Notes under the pieces: model-generated | What the model saw: the letters and a program-made list of their open reading frames with translations, nothing else | Told to the model about the DNA's origin: nothing | Database searches by the model: none | Shown here: positions 1 through 8,794 of the stretch, piece by piece | Layout: the number at the start of each line of letters is the position of its first letter | How positions within the stretch are numbered: the stretch's first letter is position 1 | Made by a program: the position numbers and the translations under genes | DNA from: Scatomorpha gallistercoris | Lineage (GTDB): Bacteria; Bacillota; Clostridia; Oscillospirales; Oscillospiraceae | Assembly (NCBI GenBank): GCA_018713005.1 | Contig: DVFX01000034.1 | Coordinates: 1 to 21,305, forward strand | Direction: 5' to 3' | DNA length: 21,305 nt

Positions 1-460
1 CAGGGCCGCAGCGGTGGGCTCGTTGATGATACGCAGCACTTCCAGACCGGCGATCTTGCCGGCGTCCTTTGTAGCCTGGCGCTGGCTGTCGGTGAAGTAC
101 GCGGGGACGGTTATGACCGCCTCGGTGACCTTCTCGCCCAGGTAGGCTTCTGCGTCGGCCTTGAGCTTCTGCAGCACCATGGCGCTTATCTCCTGCGGGG
201 TGTAGCTCTTGTTGTCGATGGTGACCTTGTAGTTGCTGCCCATCTCACGCTTGATGGAGCTGATGGTGCGGTCGGGGTTGGTGACGGCCTGGCGCTTTGC
301 GACCTGGCCGACCATGCGCTCACCGGTCTTGGAGAACGCGACCACGCTCGGAGTGGTACGCGCGCCTTCGGCGTTGGGGATGACAACGGCTTCGCCGCCC
401 TCCATGACGGCCACGCAGCTGTTGGTAGTACCGAGATCTATGCCTATTATCTTGCCCATG
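1..460 (-). CDS. dnaK: Chaperone DnaK (Hsp70), N-terminal part, cut by window edge
   Basis: DnaK is the cytosolic ATP-dependent Hsp70 chaperone that folds and protects proteins together with GrpE and DnaJ. The visible 153 residues are the start of the nucleotide-binding domain. They open MGKIIGIDLGTTNSC (phosphate-1 loop around residues 6-15), contain the conserved VPAYFTDSQRQATKDAG stretch, and end in NEPTAAAL. The start is set by a GGAGG Shine-Dalgarno site about 8 bases upstream of the ATG. The gene is third in hrcA-grpE-dnaK, 57 bp after grpE, so it should be controlled from the CIRCE promoter upstream of hrcA. I see no separate promoter in the 57-bp gap. The remaining roughly 450 residues, and any dnaJ, lie beyond the left edge. 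Family identity is certain from these motifs. Confidence 0.97.
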
Positions 461-517
461 ATGATTTCCTCCAGTGTAAGTTACAGAATGAATTTATGTG
501 AATTGAGTGAATGCTTG

Positions 518-1114
518 TCAGTTGACGACCTTGACCATGGCGAAGCGGATGACCTTGTCGCCCATCTTGAAGCCCTTCTGGAGCTCCTGGACTATTATAT
601 TCTCGCCCTGGCTCTCGTCCGTGTCGTGCATGACGGCATTGTGGAGCGCCGGGTCGAAGGTCTTTCCCACGGACTCTATCTCCGTGACGCCCAGCCTGGA
701 CAGTATGTCCTTGAACTGGGTCATTATCATTTCGACGCCCTTGCGGTAGGCCTCGTCGGCGGTGGACTGCTCGAGCGCGCGCACGAGGTTGTCGTACACG
801 GGCAGGAACTTGGTCACAGTGTCGCTGCGGACGTCGTTGAAAATGCTGTCCCGCTCCCTCTGCGAGCGCTTTCGGTAGTTGTCGTACTCCGCCGCCAGGC
901 GCAGGTAGCGGTCATGCTCCGCCGCCAGCTTCGACGCACAGTCGTCGGGCTGTGGCGCAGCCTCCTCCGTCTTGGCCTCCGCGGCCTTTGCGTCCTCCGC
1001 GGCGTCGTTCTGCGCACCCTGCTCGGGCGGGGTTTCCCTTTCCTCGGCCTCCTGGTTCTTGGCCTCCTGCTCGGGGACGGCGTTGTCCTCCGGCCTATTC
1101 TTCTTGTTGCTCAT
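518..1114 (-). CDS. grpE: Nucleotide exchange factor GrpE
   Basis: GrpE releases ADP from DnaK and so drives the Hsp70 cycle. The product has 198 residues, usual for the family. The first 60 or so residues form a low-complexity tail rich in Glu, Ala and Lys. A long helical, coiled-coil-like segment with the family pattern LRLAAEYDNYRKRSQRER follows. The C-terminal beta domain includes the conserved stretch around FDPALHNAV and ends with GFKMGDKVIRFAMVKVVN. The start codon lies 20 bp inside the 3' end of hrcA, which implies translational coupling, and dnaK follows 57 bp downstream. The acidic tail is variable in the family and nothing looks broken. Confidence 0.96.
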   Translation of the reverse strand: MSNKKNRPEDNAVPEQEAKNQEAEERETPPEQGAQNDAAEDAKAAEAKTEEAAPQPDDCASKLAAEHDRYLRLAAEYDNYRKRSQRERDSIFNDVRSDTVTKFLPVYDNLVRALEQSTADEAYRKGVEMIMTQFKDILSRLGVTEIESVGKTFDPALHNAVMHDTDESQGENIIVQELQKGFKMGDKVIRFAMVKVVN

Positions 1115-2192
1115 TCGTATCTTCCTTTATAATGAGTTTGTTGTCCAGGCCTTTCGGCGGGGCGGCGCCTCCTCCGAGGCGTTCGGACAGCGCTTTGGCG
1201 ATGAGCCCAAGCTTTGCGGCCACAGAGGAATAATCCATCCTGGTCGGCCCTACCACGCCTATCAGGCCCTTGGTATCGTCGCCCATGTCATAGCTGGCCA
1301 GCACTACGCTCGAGTCCTTCAGCTCCTCCGCTACGTTCTCCGGGCCTATGAGCACCTTTATCCCCTCGCCGTCGACGTCGTAGACGTCCGGCAGGTTCCT
1401 GATGTGCTCGGCGTCGGAGATGTAGCTCATCAGCGCGTGGGCCTTCGCCGGATCCTGATACTCCGGCTGAGCCAGCAGGCGGTTTGTACCGGTTACACAC
1501 GCCTCTGCGGTTTGCGCCTGCGAGAGTATCTCGATGGCGAACGAGGCGATGACGCCCGTGAGCCCCATTGTGTCGTCCACCGCGCGCTCCGTGGCCCGTA
1601 TCGTCAGCGGCGTTATCCGCTCCTCCGTGATACCGGTGAAGTTCGCGTTGAACACGCTCGAGAGCTTCGCTATCATCTCCTGGCCCACGCTGACCGGCAG
1701 ATGGACGAGCTTGTTCCTGACGGTATCATTGCTCATCATGGCGACAATTATGAATGTGTTCGCGTCGATGTATATGAGGTCGAAGCGCTTTATCGTCGCC
1801 GGAGGCGGGGCCGCTATGGCCATCGCCGGGTAGTTGGTCAGGCTGGACGCCAGCGCGCCCACGCTGCTGACCACATCGTCGAGCTGCCGGAGCTTTTCGT
1901 TCAGGCTGCTGTTTATCGCCTCGGTCTCTTCAATCGAGAGCTTCTGCCGCTGCATCAGCTCGTTGACGTAGATGCGGTAGCCCTGCGGCGTCGGCACGCG
2001 CCCGGCGCTGGTGTGCGGCTGCTCGAGGTATCCGAGTGAAGCCAGCTCCGCCAGCTCGTTGCGTATCGTCGCCGAGCTGCAGCCCAAATCCGCAATCTGC
2101 GCTATCGTCTTTGAGCCGACCGGCTCCGCCGTGCGGATGTACTCTTCGACGACGGCGGCAAGTATTTTCTTTTTCCTGTCGGTCAAAGCCAT
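1095..2192 (-). CDS. hrcA: Heat-inducible transcription repressor HrcA
   Basis: HrcA represses class I heat-shock genes by binding CIRCE operators, and the GroEL chaperonin keeps it active. The 365-residue product starts with a winged-helix region (MALTDRKKKILAAVVEEYI) and then GSKTIAQ and the recognition-helix region SSATIRNELAELASLGYLEQPHTSAGR. The C-terminal part carries the HrcA domain, including IGVVGPTRMDYSSVAAKLG near the end. I chose the ATG at 2192 because an AGAGGTG ribosome site sits just upstream and homologues begin here. A start 16 codons further upstream in the same frame lacks this support. It is first in the operon with grpE and dnaK, its 3' end overlaps grpE by 20 bp, and a CIRCE lies about 65 bp upstream. 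Autoregulation is therefore expected. Confidence 0.96.
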   Translation of the reverse strand: MALTDRKKKILAAVVEEYIRTAEPVGSKTIAQIADLGCSSATIRNELAELASLGYLEQPHTSAGRVPTPQGYRIYVNELMQRQKLSIEETEAINSSLNEKLRQLDDVVSSVGALASSLTNYPAMAIAAPPPATIKRFDLIYIDANTFIIVAMMSNDTVRNKLVHLPVSVGQEMIAKLSSVFNANFTGITEERITPLTIRATERAVDDTMGLTGVIASFAIEILSQAQTAEACVTGTNRLLAQPEYQDPAKAHALMSYISDAEHIRNLPDVYDVDGEGIKVLIGPENVAEELKDSSVVLASYDMGDDTKGLIGVVGPTRMDYSSVAAKLGLIAKALSERLGGGAAPPKGLDNKLIIKEDTNEQQEE

Positions 2193-2258
2193 TTTCACCT
2201 CTGGAGGCCCGTACCCTATTCTTGCGCGGCCGCGCGCCATGCGCCGGCCTGAGGCTCG

Positions 2259-2285
2259 TTGGCACTCTCAACCTCCGAGTGCTAA
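2259..2285 (-). promoter_or_regulatory. CIRCE operator (HrcA binding site)
   Basis: TTGGCACTC-N9-GAGTGCTAA matches the CIRCE consensus TTAGCACTC-N9-GAGTGCTAA at all but one base. It covers the expected transcription start of hrcA and overlaps the -10 box, so bound HrcA would block initiation. Confidence 0.96.
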
Positions 2286-2312
2286 TATATCACCGAGGAG
2301 TGTCAATGTCAA
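2284..2312 (-). promoter_or_regulatory. Sigma-A promoter of hrcA-grpE-dnaK
   Basis: On the minus strand a perfect TTGACA -35 (2312-2307), a 17-bp spacer and a TATATT -10 (2289-2284) are visible. The -10 shares bases with the CIRCE arm. A second TTGACA follows directly at 2306-2301 but would be too close to the -10. Confidence 0.88.
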
Positions 2313-2329
2313 TAGCGGCAAATGAAGAA

Positions 2330-2358
2330 TTGACAGATTGTTCATAAATGAGTATTCT
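2330..2358 (+). promoter_or_regulatory. Promoter of the lipoprotein gene pair
   Basis: TTGACA (2330-2335), a 17-bp spacer and TATTCT (2353-2358) lie back to back with the hrcA promoter. An alternative TATAAT occurs at 2367-2372 but has no good -35 at the right distance. Confidence 0.65.
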
Positions 2359-2370
2359 AAAGTATATATA

Positions 2371-2440
2371 ATAGCTTCGGCGCCCTGACGGAGGCTGACG
2401 TCCCCGCCGGAGCGTGAAAGCTATCAGTCGGTCCAGACCG
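2371..2440 (+). promoter_or_regulatory. Structured 5' leader of the lipoprotein operon, function unknown
   Basis: The transcript has about 100 nt before the start codon. ATAGCTT (2371-2377) pairs with AAGCTAT (2418-2424), and inside that CGGCG (2378-2382) pairs with CGCCG (2405-2409). A further small hairpin uses CGGT and ACCG (2429-2432 and 2437-2440) just before the ribosome site. I do not recognise a known riboswitch class, and these pairings could be ordinary leader folding. Confidence 0.3.
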
Positions 2441-2465
2441 GCTGTGACCCTTGGGAGGATAAAAC

Positions 2466-3302
2466 ATGAAGAAACTAACCGCGCTGCTCGCCGCGTCGGC
2501 GCTGATGCTGTCGCTGGCGGCCTGCGGCGATTTCGCGCCGGACCCCACGGACGCCCCAACGGCGGCGCTCGACTACTCATATACTGAAAGCACATTCCCG
2601 GACGTAGCCGGCAGCGCGGCCTACACGCCGCTGATGGAAGCCGTAACGGCGATAATGCTCGGCACTACGCGTGAAAACGCGGCAGAGCACCTGAACCTGG
2701 GCGCCACCGACGCGGCCTGGGACGCGCTCGGCAGCGGCGAGGTAGGCGTCGTCGTCGCCCCCGAGGGCTCGTCCATGCCCTCCGGCATAGACACCGCGCC
2801 CATATCCCGTGACGCGCTCGTATTCTTCGTAGGCGCGGACAGCCCTGTGAGCGACCTCAGCTCCGACGAGCTCAGAAGCATTTTCACGGGGCGCGAGGAC
2901 AGCTGGCAGTCCTATGGCGGCGACGGCTCTATACGGATACTCACCCGCCCCGAGGGCAGCGGCTCAATCGCCGCGCTTGAGCGGCTCATCGGCTGTGACA
3001 GTGAGCTTGTCACCGGTGAAAGCCTGCCGCTCACGGGCAGCGATGTGATAGGCTTCGGCCTGTGGAGCGAGTGCGAGCTCTCCGGCCTGGCGGACGGATA
3101 CAAGCTCCTCTCCGTCGACGGCGTGGAGCCCTCGGCGGACAGCATACGCTCCGGCGAGTACGCGCTCAGCCTGGACGTGCTCGCGGGCGTGAGCTCAGGC
3201 GCGGCCGAGGACAGCGCCGAGCGCACACTTTGGCTCTGGCTGCAGGGCAGCGTCGGACAGGCGTTCATATCCTCGCAGGGCTATTTGGAGGCAGTCAGAT
3301 GA
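2466..3302 (+). CDS. Lipoprotein, PstS/PBP-like substrate-binding protein
   Basis: The 278-residue product is a predicted exported lipoprotein. It has a basic start (MKK), a hydrophobic stretch and a lipobox LAAC with the lipidated Cys at residue 20. The mature part resembles phosphate-type periplasmic-binding-like domains. A TFPDVAGSAAYTPLMEAV segment corresponds to the usual 'Y/FP-x-V-DGSTA-x-x-PL' ligand-loop start, and SDLSSDELRSIFTGR and RPEGSGSIAALERLIG match the second-lobe signatures of PstS-like proteins. No PstCAB transport genes are adjacent, so its ligand is unknown. A GGGAGG ribosome site sets the start. The stop overlaps the next start (ATGA), so the two lipoproteins are probably co-translated. 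It may be a solute sensor or an orphan binding protein. Confidence 0.8.
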   Translation: MKKLTALLAASALMLSLAACGDFAPDPTDAPTAALDYSYTESTFPDVAGSAAYTPLMEAVTAIMLGTTRENAAEHLNLGATDAAWDALGSGEVGVVVAPEGSSMPSGIDTAPISRDALVFFVGADSPVSDLSSDELRSIFTGREDSWQSYGGDGSIRILTRPEGSGSIAALERLIGCDSELVTGESLPLTGSDVIGFGLWSECELSGLADGYKLLSVDGVEPSADSIRSGEYALSLDVLAGVSSGAAEDSAERTLWLWLQGSVGQAFISSQGYLEAVR

Positions 3303-4741
3303 AAAAACGCATGATACCGCTCGCGCTCTGCCTGGCGCTGCTCCTGACGGGCTGCGGGCTCACCGACCAGTGGAATACGGTCAAGGAGGAGTACATCGAC
3401 CCCGCCGTGGAGCGCGCCGACGGAGACGTGGCGGAGGAGGACAACGGCATCGTTGCCCCCAACGTGGCCACAGACCGCGAGGAGCTCACCGACTTTGTGC
3501 CGTTTGAGTCCGTATATACCCGCGCCGACGGAGAGACCATCAGCACCCTGACCGTTTCGGACTCCTACGGCAGACTTCTGCCCTTTGCAGGCGGCCTGGT
3601 CACCGAGGGCGGAGAAATCGTCCTCGACCCGGTGCTGCAGAGCATCACCGCGGCCAGCTACGAGTCCGGGGGCGCAACCATGTACCTCGGCATCTATATC
3701 CTGCAGAACACGGACGGCATGTACGCTGTCTGCGGCGCGGACGGCAGCTGGATAAGCGGCTTCGACTACGTCTCCGTCTACCCGATGGAGATTGGCGTGC
3801 TCTGCGTGACCGATGAGGACGCCAATCTCGGCGTCTGCTACGCCGAGGACGGCACCCAGGTCTTTGACACGGCGAACTTCTCCGACCGCAGCATGATGGC
3901 GGCGGGCAGCCTTTCCGCACTCGCCCGGTACGGCAACGGCTACATGCTCTGCACCTACGCCGACGGCGAGAAGAGCTTCCTGCGCGCCGACGGCACCGCG
4001 CTCAACCGCAACGAGGGCCGCACCAGCTATTTTCAGGACGCCCTGCCCTTCTCCGAGGGCTACGCGGCAGTGCGCAGCAACGGCCCCTGGGGCTACGTCA
4101 ATACCGACGGGGAATACGCCGTGCAGCCTGCATATGAGCAGGCCACCAGCTTCGTAGGCGGCGTCGCGGCCGTATACGGCGGCGGCATGTGGCAGATAAT
4201 CGACACCACCGGCACCGTGAGGCTCCAGCTGCCCGGCGTGAGCGAGGTCACGCTCGGCTACGGGCACATTGAGGCCGACGGCACCTACTACAGCACAACC
4301 ACCTTCGAGCAGGCCGTGTTCTACGGCTACACCGGCGTACCCATCGACGGGGGCTTCTGGGTCAAGGGCGAGACCGGCGTGCGCGTGTTCCTCACCGACG
4401 GCAGCCAGGTCTACCTCTCCGGCGCGTCCGAAGTGCTCGGACGCAGCGGGGACCTGTGGCTCGTCAGCCTGGCCGACGGCAGCAGCGCGGTGCTCGACGA
4501 GTACAGCCGTGTCATCATCTACGGCGAGTGCTCCTTCGTGCACGACCAGGCCAACGGCGACACATATATATACAGCGCACAGTCCCAGACGCTCTACGAC
4601 GCCGACGGCAGCTTTGTGGCCGACGGCTGCACGGGCACAGTAGTGGACAGCTTCGCCTGGTGCGAGGACGCGGACAGCTGCGGCTGGAAGAACAACTCCA
4701 ACGAGTGGGTGTTCCGCGTGCCGACGGGCGGCGCGGACTGA
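3299..4741 (+). CDS. WG-repeat lipoprotein
   Basis: A 480-residue predicted lipoprotein. A basic N-terminus and hydrophobic run lead to the lipobox LTGC with Cys at residue 19. The body is a series of short beta-type repeats of the WG/KWG family. The clearest one, near residues 262-290, reads GPWGYVNTDGEYAVQPAYEQ, with Trp264, and is followed by a degenerate copy with MWQIIDTTG. More divergent copies with D-G turns flank it. Such repeats are expected to form an extracellular propeller or solenoid, usually of unknown ligand. I chose the start at 3299, which overlaps the preceding stop and has a GGAGG site 8 bases upstream. The frame stays open for 79 codons upstream, but that part lies inside the neighbouring gene. 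The role is unknown; pairing with the binding protein suggests a shared cell-surface function. Confidence 0.82.
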   Translation: MKKRMIPLALCLALLLTGCGLTDQWNTVKEEYIDPAVERADGDVAEEDNGIVAPNVATDREELTDFVPFESVYTRADGETISTLTVSDSYGRLLPFAGGLVTEGGEIVLDPVLQSITAASYESGGATMYLGIYILQNTDGMYAVCGADGSWISGFDYVSVYPMEIGVLCVTDEDANLGVCYAEDGTQVFDTANFSDRSMMAAGSLSALARYGNGYMLCTYADGEKSFLRADGTALNRNEGRTSYFQDALPFSEGYAAVRSNGPWGYVNTDGEYAVQPAYEQATSFVGGVAAVYGGGMWQIIDTTGTVRLQLPGVSEVTLGYGHIEADGTYYSTTTFEQAVFYGYTGVPIDGGFWVKGETGVRVFLTDGSQVYLSGASEVLGRSGDLWLVSLADGSSAVLDEYSRVIIYGECSFVHDQANGDTYIYSAQSQTLYDADGSFVADGCTGTVVDSFAWCEDADSCGWKNNSNEWVFRVPTGGAD

Positions 4742-4860
4742 GGCCGCCGCACTGTTAGACTTACTTTAGTTCGGCATGCTTAAAAAGCCAGCCGCGCCCG
4801 AAAGCGCCACGCTGCGGCGGGGCCTGCTTCCGGATACGGCGGCGGAAATTATTTGAAAGC

Positions 4861-4898
4861 CCGGCAGGGGCCGTCCAGCGCGGCCTCCGCCGGCTTTT
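4861..4898 (+). terminator. Intrinsic terminator of the lipoprotein operon
   Basis: Arms at 4861-4873 (CCGGCAGGGGCCG) and 4881-4893 (CGGCCTCCGCCGG) pair over 13 positions, with one A-C mismatch and one G-U pair, around a 7-nt loop. CTTTTATT follows. Confidence 0.75.
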
Positions 4899-4914
4899 AT
4901 TCACAGTTTTTTAA

Positions 4915-4942
4915 CTCACATGCGGCCCGAAAAAGCTATAAT
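4915..4942 (+). promoter_or_regulatory. Probable promoter of the two-component operon
   Basis: A perfect TATAAT (4937-4942) sits 55 bp before the response regulator start, in an AT-rich patch. The best -35 is CTCACA (4915-4920) with a 16-bp spacer, a moderate match. It follows the terminator directly. Confidence 0.6.
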
Positions 4943-4996
4943 TTAGGCAGATTATCATCGAGGCGCATTCTGCGCCGCGCCTGTGGAGGAATATAT

Positions 4997-5691
<695 letters not shown>

Positions 5692-5695
<4 letters not shown>

Positions 5696-7236
5696 AAAGC
5701 ATATACTTCAGGAACTTCCTGTCCACGGCCCTGATGGTGCTGATGAGCTTCCTTATCATCGGCGTCGCGCTTATATTCCTGGGACAGAACTTCATAATAA
5801 GCTCGCACCGCGACGACATGAAGTCCAACGCCGAAATCGTCTCGGGATACATCAAAACTGTTGATGTCGACGACTATCCGAACTGGGAGACGAGGATAAG
5901 TCTCAGCGTCGCGTCCGGCATGTCCGGCAACGACATCTTTCTCACCAACTCCGACGGCCTCATCGTCTCCTGCTCCGACGACCCCGGCAAGTGCAGCCAT
6001 ATCGGCCGCCGCATAGACGCGGCCTACATGTACGAGCTGCAAAGCAAGGGCGAGCTGAACACCGTTTCCGACCTTGGGGGCATTTTCCCCTCGCAGCGCT
6101 ATATATACGCCATGCCCGTGGCCGGCGGCGAGGGCGACATCTTTGTAAGCTCTTCCCGCTCCACCATCATCGGCGCGTGGGACTCCTTCATCTGGGTGTT
6201 CTTTGCCGTGACGCTGGCGGTGCTCTCCCTGGCCCTTGTGATGAGCCTCGTCATATCCAAGAAGGTCTCCGAGCCGCTGGACGAGATGACCGCCGCAGCC
6301 CGCCGCTTTGCGCACGGCGACTTCTCCGTGCGCGTGCGCGAGGACAAGGGCACCGACGAGCTGGCCGCGCTCACGCGCTCCTTCAACAACATGGCCGACT
6401 CGCTCGAGCGCAGCGAAGAGCTGCGAAACGAGTTTATAGCCAACGTCTCGCACGAGCTCAAGACGCCCATGACCACCATCGCCGGCTTCGCCGACGGCAT
6501 CCTCGACGGCACCATCCCCAAAGAGGAGGAGGACAAATACCTCGCCACCATCGCCGACGAGACCCGCCGCCTGAGCCGCCTCGTGCGCCACATGCTCAGC
6601 CTCTCGCGCATGAGAAGCGAGGGCTCCGACATGACCAAGCGGCGCGACTTCGACTTGAACGAGCTGATAATCCGCACGCTGCTCAACTTCGACACGCGCG
6701 CCGAGGACAAGAAGCTCGACATGGATTTGCAGCTGCCGGAAGACCACATGATGGTCACGGCCGACCCGGATTCCATAACCCAGGTCATATACAACCTGCT
6801 AGACAACGCCATCAAATTCGCCGACGAGGGCAGCACCATCACCTTGGCGCTCTGGAAGCAGAACGGCAAGGCCTACGTCTCGGTCAAGGACCGCGGGGAC
6901 ACCATCCCGCCCGACGACCTGCCGCTCATCTTCGACCGCTTCCACAAATCGGACCGCTCACGCAGCAAGGACCGCGACGGCGTGGGCCTCGGCCTCTACC
7001 TCGTCAAGAGCATACTCGATGCCCACAACGAGGATATAGCCGTCACCAGCGCCGACGGCGTTACCGAATTTGTTTTCACCCTCACCCTCGCGCGCGAGGT
7101 GCCAAAGAGCGAAAAGGCAAAGGCCGAAAAGGCGGCGGCCAAGGCAGAGAAGGCAAAGGCGGGCTCCGCCCGTAAGCGCAGCGCCTCCGAAAAAGGCGGT
7201 GCGGACAAGGCGCCTCCGGGCGGCGCTGAAAAATAA
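5692..7236 (+). CDS. Membrane sensor histidine kinase with HAMP domain
   Basis: A 514-residue HisKA-type sensor kinase, partner of the overlapping response regulator. TM1 covers about residues 10-36. An extracytoplasmic sensor domain (about 37-160) includes the sequence ISLSVASGMSGNDIFLTNSDG. TM2 is at about 163-187 (FIWVFFAVTLAVLSLALVM), followed by HAMP (KVSEPLDEM...). The dimerisation box NVSHELKTPM has phospho-acceptor His254. The ATPase domain has an N box with Asn372 (NLLDNAIKF), a G1 box reading DRGDT in place of D-x-G-x-G, and a G2 box GVGLGLYLVKSIL. The last 45 or so residues form an Ala/Lys-rich tail not needed for catalysis. The kinase is otherwise complete. Its signal is unknown; the neighbouring protease points to cell-envelope stress. 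Confidence 0.94.
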
Positions 7237-7338
7237 CGCCGGCGCGTCGCCCCGGCACATTTACAGAATGTTTGTATTTTATTCATAGGCACAACAAATT
7301 TCCCTTGTACTATGAAATTGCTTCAGGGGGTAACCTTC

Positions 7339-8715
7339 ATGAACGAAGACAACAAGAGACGTCTGGCAGAGTGGTACGGCACCCGGCCCGGCGCCGGCCC
7401 CGTGGGGCACACAGACGAATCGGAGCGGACGGCTGACCTTTCCTCACAAATACCTCCCCGCCGTCCCTCCGGTTCCTCTCCCACCTACAGAGAGCCCTTC
7501 TGGTCCGAGGACGGGCAGGAGGGCGCGCCCCCCCGCAAAAAGCACTTCGGCGCGCGTGTTGCCGGTATCTGCACCCTGGCGGTTGTAATTATCGCCGCGA
7601 CCGCGCTGCTGTTCTCCAGCAGCGGCAGGGCGTTCGACCCCATTGTCAGCCACACCGCCGCACCCGGCGACAAGGACATGCAGGAGTTCTTTGAAAACTA
7701 CTACGACGACGCGAAGAGCAGCACCTGGAGCAGCACAATGCCGCGGGCCGAAACCGGCACGGGCGTGACGCTCAGCCTCACTCCCCGTCCGGAGGATGTG
7801 CAGCTGAGCCTCAGCGAAGTGTATGAGCGCTGCATAGGCTCCGTAGTGGCCATAAATACCGTCGCCGAGGGCAACAGCTACCTGCTCGGCTCCGGCATAA
7901 TTATGACAGGGGACGGATACATCCTCACCAACAGCCATGTGCTCGACGGCGCCAAAGAGGCCGTCGTGACGCTCTGGGACGACCGGCAGTTCGACGCCAG
8001 CCTGGTCGGCGCGGACAGCGCCAGTGATTTGGCCGTCATAAAGATAGACGCCGACGGTCTGCCCGCCGCTGAGTTCTGCGCGGGTACCGTGCATGTCGGC
8101 GAAGCGGTCGCCGCCATAGGCAACCCGCTGGGCACAGAGCTGCGCGGCACGATGACCGACGGCATAGTCTCCGCCGTCAGCCGCGACATGCACTACACCG
8201 GCCACCCCCTCACGCTGATACAGACCAACGCCGCCATCAATGAGGGCAACTCCGGCGGCCCGCTGCTCAACATGCAGGGCCAGGTAGTGGGTATGACCAG
8301 CATGAAGCTAGTCTCCTCCTACGCCGGCTCCAGCATCGAGGGCATAGGCTTTGCAATCCCGACCGGGACCATCAAGGAGATAGCCGACGAGCTCATAGAA
8401 AACGGGCGTGTGCTCGGCCGTCCGGCCCTGGGTATAACCGTCGGCGCCATTCCTTCGGACGCGGCCCAGTACTTCGAGATACCGAACGGGCTGTACGTCA
8501 AGAGCGTCGGGCAAGTCAGTGACGCCGCTGCCAAGGGCATAAGGACCGGTGACGTGATAACCTCCGTAAACGGCACGGAAGTGCTTACAACCTCCGACCT
8601 CTCCGCCTTGCTTGACAACATGTCTGTCGGAGACATCGTAACGCTGACGGTTTACCGCTCCGGCAGCACCTTCGACGTCGACATCACGCTGCAAGAGTTC
8701 TCCGATATCTACTGA
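7339..8715 (+). CDS. HtrA/DegP-like membrane-anchored serine protease with PDZ domain
   Basis: HtrA proteases degrade or refold damaged exported proteins. The 458-residue product has a cytosolic N-terminal region of about 70 residues rich in Pro, Ser and Arg, then one membrane anchor (about 73-93, AGICTLAVVIIAATALLFSS) and a linker. A trypsin-like domain follows with His200 (LTNSHVL), Asp230 (SDLAVIKI) and Ser305 (NEGNSGGPL). A single PDZ domain occupies about 365-450, including GLYVKSVGQVSDAAAKGIRTGDVITSVNG. I chose the ATG at 7339 because AGGGGGT lies about 8 bases upstream. Another ATG 27 bp earlier in frame lacks such a site. It lies 102 bp after the kinase with no terminator between, so it may share the transcript. 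I found no convincing promoter in that gap. Confidence 0.94.
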   Translation: MNEDNKRRLAEWYGTRPGAGPVGHTDESERTADLSSQIPPRRPSGSSPTYREPFWSEDGQEGAPPRKKHFGARVAGICTLAVVIIAATALLFSSSGRAFDPIVSHTAAPGDKDMQEFFENYYDDAKSSTWSSTMPRAETGTGVTLSLTPRPEDVQLSLSEVYERCIGSVVAINTVAEGNSYLLGSGIIMTGDGYILTNSHVLDGAKEAVVTLWDDRQFDASLVGADSASDLAVIKIDADGLPAAEFCAGTVHVGEAVAAIGNPLGTELRGTMTDGIVSAVSRDMHYTGHPLTLIQTNAAINEGNSGGPLLNMQGQVVGMTSMKLVSSYAGSSIEGIGFAIPTGTIKEIADELIENGRVLGRPALGITVGAIPSDAAQYFEIPNGLYVKSVGQVSDAAAKGIRTGDVITSVNGTEVLTTSDLSALLDNMSVGDIVTLTVYRSGSTFDVDITLQEFSDIY

Positions 8716-8758
8716 TACCTCACTCCTTTTCCATACATTTCCCCTCTCTTTTACGCAG

Positions 8759-8794
8759 CGCCCCCGGAGGCTGAGCCTCCGGGGGCGTTGTATT
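8759..8794 (+). terminator. Intrinsic terminator after the htrA-like gene
   Basis: A perfect 13-bp stem has left arm 8759-8771 (CGCCCCCGGAGGC), a TGA loop and right arm 8775-8787. TTGTATTT follows on the plus strand. It lies between two converging genes; the minus strand has no T-run after the stem. Confidence 0.87.

Noticed and set aside
233..1132. Plus-strand open frame of 299 codons over dnaK and grpE
   Set aside because: It is the antisense of grpE and the dnaK start, has no ribosome site, and its product is compositionally biased. GC-rich genes commonly leave such open antisense frames.
2371..2460. Known riboswitch
   Set aside because: The pairing exists but no conserved core of a class I can name was recognised, so I list only a structured leader.
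3281..4543. Minus-strand open frame of 420 codons opposite the WG-repeat gene
   Set aside because: It is antisense to a well-supported lipoprotein gene, with no family motif and no ribosome site.
7237..7338. Separate promoter for the htrA-like gene
   Set aside because: TTTACA at 7260-7265 has no acceptable -10 at 16-18 bp, and other combinations are weak.
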